Shown here in pieces: positions 6,586 through 11,091 of a stretch of 11,091 nucleotides of DNA. Source of the stretch: Acidimicrobiaceae bacterium (lineage in GTDB: Bacteria > Actinomycetota > Acidimicrobiia > Acidimicrobiales > Palsa-688); contig PMHU01000075.1 in NCBI GenBank assembly GCA_003156795.1, positions 2,521 to 13,611 of the forward strand, in the 5' to 3' direction. Each line of letters begins with the position of its first letter. The first letter of the stretch is position 1. The translations under genes were made by a program, and so were the position numbers. The notes under the pieces were generated by a model. That model saw only the letters and a program-made list of their open reading frames with translations. It made no database searches and was not told the origin of the DNA.

Positions 6586-7314
6586 ATGCCAACGCGCAAG
6601 CTGATCGCCGAAGTGGTCGGCACTTTCTTCCTCGTCTTCTTTGGTGTAGGTGTGGCGACCCTCTCCTTCGGGTTCGACCTGACCGGCCCGAGCGTGTCCG
6701 CGGGGGTGGTGGCGACCGCCCTGACCTTCGGGCTGGTGCTCCTCGCCCTCGCCTACGCCCTGGGCCCCATTTCAGGGTGTCACGTCAACCCGGCCGTGAC
6801 CATGGGCTTCCTCGTCTCGGGGCGCCTGTCTTTCAACGACGCCGTCGGTTACTGGGTCGCCCAGTTCGTCGGCGGGATCGGCGGCGCCCTGGCGCTGTGG
6901 GGTGTCGTGTCCGGCTCGCCGGTCTACTCGCGGAGCAAGGTCGGGCTGGGCGCGGACGGCTTTGGAAACAGGTCCATGATCCACCTCGACGCGACCGGCG
7001 CGTTCGTCGCGGAGGGCATCCTCACCCTGCTGTTCGTGTTCGTGGTCCTGGCCGCGACCAGCAAACTGGCTGCGCCCGGCTTCGGGGGACTGGCCATCGG
7101 CTTGGCCCTCACCGTCGTTCACCTGATCGGCATCCCCCTCACGGGGACATCGGTGAATCCGGCCCGGAGCCTCGGTCCCGCCATCATTGTGGGGCATTCT
7201 GCGCTGAGCCAGTTGTGGTTGTTTATCGTCGCACCGCTCGTGGGCGGCGCCGTCGCAGCCTTGCTGTACAAGTACTTTTTCGCCGAGGAGAAGGCCGTGC
7301 CGGTAGCCGCCTGA
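6586..7314 (+). CDS. Aquaporin, AqpZ-type water channel
   Basis: Integral membrane channel of the MIP family. The 242-residue product has six hydrophobic segments and both half-helix motifs: N68-P69-A70 in GCHVNPAVT and N191-P192-A193 in TSVNPARSLGP. The aromatic/arginine selectivity filter inferred by alignment from memory to E. coli AqpZ (F43, H174, T183, R189) is F48, H179, T188 and R194. All four are conserved, which points to a water-selective channel and not a glycerol facilitator. Length is normal for AqpZ. The 174-base divergent region to bcp holds the promoter, but I see no confident -35/-10 pair. The next gene begins six bases after the stop, so the two are probably one transcript. 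Confidence 0.94.
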   Translation: MPTRKLIAEVVGTFFLVFFGVGVATLSFGFDLTGPSVSAGVVATALTFGLVLLALAYALGPISGCHVNPAVTMGFLVSGRLSFNDAVGYWVAQFVGGIGGALALWGVVSGSPVYSRSKVGLGADGFGNRSMIHLDATGAFVAEGILTLLFVFVVLAATSKLAAPGFGGLAIGLALTVVHLIGIPLTGTSVNPARSLGPAIIVGHSALSQLWLFIVAPLVGGAVAALLYKYFFAEEKAVPVAA

Positions 7315-7320
7315 GGTAGC

Positions 7321-8952
7321 GTGCGGGGAATGCCGTCGGTCTCCCCCGCCGACCTCTCTGTTGGGGCTTTCAGTGCGTCCCCGCCATGGCTCATCGATCC
7401 CGCCCAGATGCGGTGGCGCGCCGGAGCGGCGGCGCTCAGATCGGCAACCGCCGGACAGGTCCCACAACTGCTCAGACGGCGACGCCTCCCGCCGGGCCGG
7501 CGGGTCGTCCGGGTCGGAATGGTGTTGGGCCGTGCGGTCGGCGGTTGGTACCTGGTCGAACGTCGCCAGGGTCGCCGTGAGGGCCGCCCCGAGCATTCGC
7601 GAGCCGGGCTGTCCCGGCGCCTGCGCGTGGCCTTCCAGACCCTGGGGCCGACTTACATCAAGTTGGGCCAGATCCTGTCTTCGGGCGAAGGGCTGTTCCC
7701 TCCGGAGTTGGTGAGCGAGTTTCGCCTCCTGCGCGACCGGGTTCCCCCCGAAAGCTTCGAATCGGTCCGGTCCGTGGTCGAAGAGGACCTCGGCGCCCCT
7801 CTCGAGGAGCTGTTCACCCGTTTCGACCGCCAACCCCTGGCCGCCGCCTCGATCGCCCAAGTGCACTCGGCCACGCTCCGCTCGGGTGAGGACGTGGTGG
7901 TAAAAGTGCAACGCCCCGCGGTCTCCACGACCGTGCGGACGGATCTGGCCGCCATGAGTTGGATCGCGCCCTACCTGATCGGGCGGATACCCGTGTCAGC
8001 GCTGGCCAACCCGCCGGCTCTGGTCGAGCTCTTCGCCGAAACCATCGTGGAGGAGCTCGACTTTCGCCTCGAAGCCGACAACATGCTCGACGTGGCGCGC
8101 GTCTTGGCCGCCACCGACCAGCGCTCTGTGGTGGTTCCCCGCCCCCACCCGAAGCTGGTGACTCGACGGGTCCTGGTGATGGAGCGCCTCAGTGGGTTCT
8201 CCTTCGACGACGTCGAAGGGATGCACAAGGCGGGTATCGACACCGCCGCGGTAGTCCGGGCCTTGATGATCTCATTTCTCGAAGGGGCGACCCTCTTCGG
8301 GGTCTTCCACGGTGACCTGCACGGAGGCAACCTCTTCGTGCGGGAGGACGGAACGGTCGCCCTGCTCGACTACGGCATCACCGGGCGTCTCGACGAACCG
8401 CGGCGTCTGGCATTCCTGAAGATGCTGATGGGCGGCACCATCAACGACCCGAAAATGCAACTCGCAGCCCTCCGAGACCTGGGCGCCCTGCCCTTGGACA
8501 CAGATCTCGATGCCGTGATCCGCGATCTGGGCATCGCTGGGCCGGTCAAGGACCCGACGGCGATGGCGCCCGAAGAGCTCCTGGCCGAGATCCGGGAGAT
8601 CATCAAGCAGCTGCTCGCCTACGGAGCCCGCATACCGAAGGTGCTGATGCTTTACGTCAAGGACCTGCTCTTCCTCGACGGGGCGCTGGCGACGCTGGCC
8701 CCCGACGTAGACCTGTTCGCCGAGGTCACCCACATCGCCACCTACTTCGCCGAGCGCTACGGCGAGCGCATCGCCGCTGACGTCGGCGTCGACCCCCGCC
8801 AGCAGGCCGTCGACCTCGACGGAATGCGCGCCCAGCTCGGCGTCACTTCCGAGGTCGAGCACATGAGCCACCGAGACCTCCAGGCCCGCCGCGAGCTGAT
8901 CCGCAAGCGCATGGAAGATCACAGTCGGTCCAAGCGCCGCCGAAAGCGGTAG
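7321..8952 (+). CDS. ABC1/UbiB-family atypical kinase
   Basis: Member of the ABC1/ADCK/UbiB protein-kinase-like family, linked in other organisms to quinone biosynthesis and lipid homeostasis; its substrate here is unknown. The 543-residue product shows the family hallmarks: KLGQ at 114-117, the Ala-rich loop replacing the Gly-rich loop (AAASIAQVH, from 174), the VVVKVQRP lysine K195, HGDLHGGN at 330-337 with catalytic D332, and DYG at 350-352 in place of DFG. The C-terminus is strongly basic (SKRRRKR) with no clear double membrane helix as in UbiB. Actinobacteria use menaquinone and not ubiquinone, so the name ubiB is not justified. GTG 7321 is preceded by GAGG at 7313-7316, four bases away; ATG 7330 is an alternative start. 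It follows the aquaporin gene by six bases. A terminator-like hairpin follows the stop. Confidence 0.93.
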   Translation: MRGMPSVSPADLSVGAFSASPPWLIDPAQMRWRAGAAALRSATAGQVPQLLRRRRLPPGRRVVRVGMVLGRAVGGWYLVERRQGRREGRPEHSRAGLSRRLRVAFQTLGPTYIKLGQILSSGEGLFPPELVSEFRLLRDRVPPESFESVRSVVEEDLGAPLEELFTRFDRQPLAAASIAQVHSATLRSGEDVVVKVQRPAVSTTVRTDLAAMSWIAPYLIGRIPVSALANPPALVELFAETIVEELDFRLEADNMLDVARVLAATDQRSVVVPRPHPKLVTRRVLVMERLSGFSFDDVEGMHKAGIDTAAVVRALMISFLEGATLFGVFHGDLHGGNLFVREDGTVALLDYGITGRLDEPRRLAFLKMLMGGTINDPKMQLAALRDLGALPLDTDLDAVIRDLGIAGPVKDPTAMAPEELLAEIREIIKQLLAYGARIPKVLMLYVKDLLFLDGALATLAPDVDLFAEVTHIATYFAERYGERIAADVGVDPRQQAVDLDGMRAQLGVTSEVEHMSHRDLQARRELIRKRMEDHSRSKRRRKR

Positions 8953-8977
8953 CAGGTGGGCCCAGGATCGCCGAACT

Positions 8978-9003
8978 GCTGATTCGGGATTGAACGGATC
9001 AGC
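8978..9003 (+). terminator. Stem-loop after the ABC1 kinase gene
   Basis: GCTGATTCG (8978-8986) pairs with CGGATCAGC (8995-9003) with one G.U pair, giving a nine-pair stem and an eight-base loop, followed by ATTTCG. It begins 25 bases after the kinase stop codon. The stem is good, but the U-run is short, so termination may be partial. Confidence 0.5.
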
Positions 9004-9084
9004 ATTTCGCCGCCCCGGTCCCGCTGACCCTCCACCCGGCCGCTTTCCCTAGAGGGTCCAACATGGAGTAGTACCTACGACAGA

Positions 9085-9114
9085 GGAAGCCTGTGTGGTA
9101 AGTGTGCCTCGTAC
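9085..9114 (+). promoter_or_regulatory. Possible ECF-type promoter of the sigma-like gene
   Basis: GGAAGC (9085-9090) and TCGTAC (9109-9114) are separated by 18 bases, loosely like GGAAC / CGT-type promoters used by many ECF sigma factors. Transcription would start about 9121, at or next to the start codon, which fits the lack of a ribosome binding site (leaderless mRNA) and would allow self-activation. The match is loose. Confidence 0.25.
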
Positions 9115-9124
9115 TTTGGTCTAG

Positions 9125-9610
9125 TTGGTTGTGATCGAATCGCGGGAGCCGCGCCCAACTCTCGCTCAGGCGGCTCGATTCGACGATCTGTTCGCCAACG
9201 TCGAGCCTCGACTGCGTCGGGCCCTGATGGCGTCCTACGGCTTCGAGAAGGGTCGCGAGGCGACGGCTGAGGCACTGGCGTGGGGGTGGGAGCCTCGGGA
9301 ACACCTCCAGGGGATCGATAACCCGGTCGCCTACCTGTTCCGGGTCGGCCAGAGCAAGACGCGCCGGCGGAGGTTCGGGCTCATTCCGGTGCGGGCCGAG
9401 TGGGCCGAGCCGTGGGTCGAACCGAAGTTGGCCGGATGCCTGGCCCAACTCAGCCGCAATCAGAGGGTGGCGGTCGTTCTAATCCATGGCTACTCGTGGA
9501 CCATGTCCGAGGTCGCGGACCTACTGGGAGTGAAAGTAACGACCGTCCAGAATCATGCGGATCGCGGTCTGGACCGCCTTCGACGTGGCTTGGGAGTCAG
9601 CGAACTATGA
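9125..9610 (+). CDS. Small sigma-70-like (ECF-type) RNA polymerase sigma factor
   Basis: Alternative sigma factor candidate of 161 residues that would direct RNA polymerase to a small set of promoters. A region-2-like part covers about residues 18-78 (from ARFDDLFANVEPRLRRAL to NPVAYLFRVGQSKTRRRR) and a region-4 helix-turn-helix lies near 125-150 (WTMSEVADLLGVKVTTVQNH, then an Arg-rich helix). The region between is short, as in ECF factors. Region 2 is less conserved than in typical SigE/SigH proteins: the usual acidic, aromatic-rich core-binding motif is weak. The start is TTG 9125 or GTG 9131; neither has a ribosome binding site, suggesting a leaderless transcript. Its stop overlaps the next gene by ATGA, so the two products are probably made together. 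A closely related reading is a sigma-like DNA-binding regulator; the family call is firm, the targets unknown. Confidence 0.85.
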   Translation: MVVIESREPRPTLAQAARFDDLFANVEPRLRRALMASYGFEKGREATAEALAWGWEPREHLQGIDNPVAYLFRVGQSKTRRRRFGLIPVRAEWAEPWVEPKLAGCLAQLSRNQRVAVVLIHGYSWTMSEVADLLGVKVTTVQNHADRGLDRLRRGLGVSEL

Positions 9611-10308
9611 CGAACATCCCGGAACAACTGCGAAACGCTTTCGACACTCCTCCAGCCGTGTCACTCGAAGAAATACATGGACGCCGCCCGCATCCCTATA
9701 CCAAGAAGGCGAGACCCAGGCGACCCATGGCGTTCGCAGCTCTGATCGTCGCAACCGTGGTCGGGGTGGCCGCGTTCATGGCCACTCGGTCTTCAGCTCC
9801 CAGGACGGTGACCATCGGCAGCCCTTCGACCACCGCATCCACCCCGAAGGCGATACCACTTCCGAGCGCCATCCCCGGCCGGGCAACACTGACGGTAGCC
9901 CTCGACAACCTGGTCTCCCCCGCCGACGGTAAACCAATCCGTGGACAACTGATCATCGACAACAGCACCGGCAGGACGATCTTGTACCCCGGCGGGACGT
10001 GCGACGGATGGATCGAGGTCGGGCTGTCCAACAGCCAAGTGCCACTCGAGGATCCTGTGGGCGCCGTCGGCTGCGCTCCACTCCCGATACCCGAAGGAAT
10101 CTCTCGCTACCCGCTGTCGGTTTCTACCCAGTACCAGTCATGCCGCGAGCCGGGAGGGTTCGGCGCTGGAATTCCTCCCTGCGTCGGCCCGAACGCCAGC
10201 GAGGAACCCCCTCTACCCCCCGGTACCTACGGCCTCAAAGCAGAAGGCCTGCTTCCAAGTATGGACGGCCCGCCCCCAGTCCAAGTCGTGCTATCACCCG
10301 ACAGCTGA
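9607..10308 (+). CDS. Single-pass membrane protein, putative sigma-factor partner
   Basis: Protein of 233 residues that I do not recognise as a named family. About 40 cytoplasmic residues come first (MTNIPEQLRNAFDTPPAVSL, then a basic stretch), followed by one membrane helix at about 41-60 and an extracellular part with a Ser/Thr/Pro-rich linker and a probable beta-sandwich domain (ATLTVALDNLV..., RGQLIIDNSTG). Four extracellular cysteines (C132, C156, C179, C192) could form two disulfides. Its ATG overlaps the sigma-like gene's stop (ATGA), with GGGAG at 9592-9596 ten bases ahead, so the pair is co-translated. Position and topology are those of an anti-sigma factor, but the short N-terminus lacks the zinc HxxxCxxC motif of common anti-sigma domains, so the role is inferred. 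A GGCGC/GCGCC hairpin at 10331-10348, without a U-run, follows the stop. Confidence 0.8.
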   Translation: MTNIPEQLRNAFDTPPAVSLEEIHGRRPHPYTKKARPRRPMAFAALIVATVVGVAAFMATRSSAPRTVTIGSPSTTASTPKAIPLPSAIPGRATLTVALDNLVSPADGKPIRGQLIIDNSTGRTILYPGGTCDGWIEVGLSNSQVPLEDPVGAVGCAPLPIPEGISRYPLSVSTQYQSCREPGGFGAGIPPCVGPNASEEPPLPPGTYGLKAEGLLPSMDGPPPVQVVLSPDS

Positions 10309-10610
10309 CCGCGTTTCCTCAGTTCGGTTTGGCGCCCCGCTAAGCGCCGGTCTGCGCTCCAACCGTGATCTCGCCACGTAACCCGCTACTCAGCTCAGGT
10401 CGGTTGAGCCTTGTAGAGCCGCTGGCACCGCCACGGTATCCCAGAGGGGGTCGGCGTGGTCGACGGCCGGTCTGTTCATGCCGAAGGCAGGCCAGAACGA
10501 GCCGGGGAGCACGGCGGACGGCGCTGGCCAGGTCCGGAGCCGAAGGGCGGGTACCCTGGTGAAGCAGGGGTGCTTCGCACCCAGCTCCCCCTTTCTCCCC
10601 AGGACCCTTC
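10309..10610. other. Intergenic region upstream of typA
   Basis: About 300 bases without a convincing gene. It holds a weak hairpin after the preceding gene (10331-10348), a TACCCT that could serve as a -10 element (10552-10557), and a pair of overlapping hairpins at 10561-10582. A minus-strand open frame across it has no family features and a composition like chance frames in GC-rich DNA. No tRNA or known riboswitch is recognisable. Confidence 0.6.
10561..10582 (+). promoter_or_regulatory. Two mutually exclusive hairpins in the typA leader region
   Basis: GAAGCA-GGGG-TGCTTC (10561-10576) is a perfect six-pair hairpin, and GGGTGC-TTC-GCACCC (10568-10582) is another perfect six-pair hairpin that uses some of the same bases, so only one can form at a time. 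They lie 28 bases before the typA ATG. If transcription starts from the TACCCT at 10552-10557, the start would be near 10564 and only the second hairpin would be in the mRNA, at its 5' end; from an upstream start both would be present. Regulation is inferred. Confidence 0.4.
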
Positions 10611-11091
10611 ATGAAACGCGCTGACATCCGAAACGTCGCAATCGTCGCTCACGTCGACCATGGAAAGACGACGCTTGTCGACGCCATGCTCCGCCAGTCC
10701 GGCGCCTTCCGGGCCAATCAGGAAGTCGCCGACCGGGTCATGGACTCGATGGACCTGGAGCGGGAGAAGGGCATAACCATCCTGGCCAAGAACACGGCCG
10801 TGAAGTACGGCGACATAAAGATCAACATCGTCGACACGCCAGGTCACGCCGACTTCGGCGGTGAAGTCGAGCGCGGCTTGACCATGGTTGATGGGGTGCT
10901 GTTGCTGGTCGACGCAAGCGAGGGGCCGCTTCCGCAGACCCGATTCGTGTTGCGAAAGACGCTCGAAGCCCGACTCCCGGTGATATGCGTGATCAACAAG
11001 ATTGACCGTTCCGATGCCCGCGCCGCCGAGGTCATCGACGCCGTCTATGAGCTTTTCATGGACCTCGGCGCGGACGAGCATCAGATCGAGT
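10611..11091 (+). CDS. typA: Translational GTPase TypA/BipA, 3' end missing
   Basis: Ribosome-binding GTPase of the elongation-factor family, involved in ribosome assembly and stress or low-temperature growth in other bacteria. The first 160 codons are in the window and run off the right edge. Seen: the P loop AHVDHGKTT (residues 13-21), switch I LEREKGITILAKNTAV (49-64), DTPGHADFGGEVERG (75-89) with catalytic H79, PQTRFV (108-113), and the guanine-specificity motif NKID at 129-132. The wording TPGHADFGGEVER together with LAKNTA is characteristic of TypA and separates it from EF-G, LepA and EF-Tu. The ATG at 10611 has AGGA at 10601-10604, six bases ahead. Everything expected of the G domain is intact; full TypA is about 600 residues, so most of the gene lies outside. 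Confidence 0.96.
   Translation, partial: MKRADIRNVAIVAHVDHGKTTLVDAMLRQSGAFRANQEVADRVMDSMDLEREKGITILAKNTAVKYGDIKINIVDTPGHADFGGEVERGLTMVDGVLLLVDASEGPLPQTRFVLRKTLEARLPVICVINKIDRSDARAAEVIDAVYELFMDLGADEHQIE

Noticed and set aside
10392..10409. Stretch AGCTCAGGTCGGTTGAGC, which looks like a tRNA D arm
   Set aside because: No acceptor stem, anticodon stem or T arm (GGTTCGA-type) can be found at proper distances on either side.
10340..10627. Minus-strand 95-codon frame in the typA upstream region
   Set aside because: It overlaps the typA start, has no domain or hydrophobic segment, and its composition is that of chance GC-rich frames.
1..11091. Mobile elements, CRISPR arrays, toxin-antitoxin, phage or defence systems
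   Set aside because: No transposase, integrase, direct-repeat array or defence-type domain is seen on either strand; the window is core-genome in character.

Overview
The window is GC-rich, densely packed bacterial chromosome that reads as ordinary core-genome DNA of a high-GC actinobacterium (Actinomycetota). The support is the gene order fabD-fabH-acp-fabF (the order known from Streptomyces), GTG/TTG starts, an actinobacterial-style sensor kinase, a tRNA gene without an encoded CCA end, and strong GC at third codon positions. A lineage near Acidimicrobiia is possible, but that is an impression and not shown by the sequence.

Layout from left to right. (1) The 3' part of a two-component sensor histidine kinase, cut by the left edge. 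(2) A gap of about 480 bases holding a possible small membrane-protein gene and a stem-loop on the minus strand. (3) tRNA-Leu(CAA) on the minus strand, divergent from the next operon. (4) A four-gene type II fatty acid synthase operon on the plus strand: fabD, fabH, acpP, fabF. Two of its three junctions are stop/start overlaps. Together these genes load malonate onto the carrier protein (FabD), start the chain (FabH), hold it (ACP) and extend it (FabF). (5) A thiol peroxidase of the Bcp/PrxQ type on the minus strand, convergent with fabF. (6) A plus-strand pair: an AqpZ-type water channel followed six bases later by an ABC1/UbiB-family atypical kinase. (7) A small sigma-70-like factor overlapping by ATGA with a single-pass membrane protein of unknown family, probably a sigma/regulator pair. 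(8) The 5' part of typA/bipA, a translational GTPase, running off the right edge.

Most genes are standard housekeeping functions. The less ordinary items are: a barrel-sandwich (biotinyl/lipoyl-like) domain fused to the C-terminus of FabD with no lysine at the usual attachment turn; two mutually exclusive hairpins just upstream of typA; the sigma factor and its non-canonical membrane partner; a 7-bp inverted repeat between tRNA-Leu and the fab operon; and the possible small single-pass membrane protein on the minus strand. No mobile element, CRISPR array, phage gene or obvious defence system is present.
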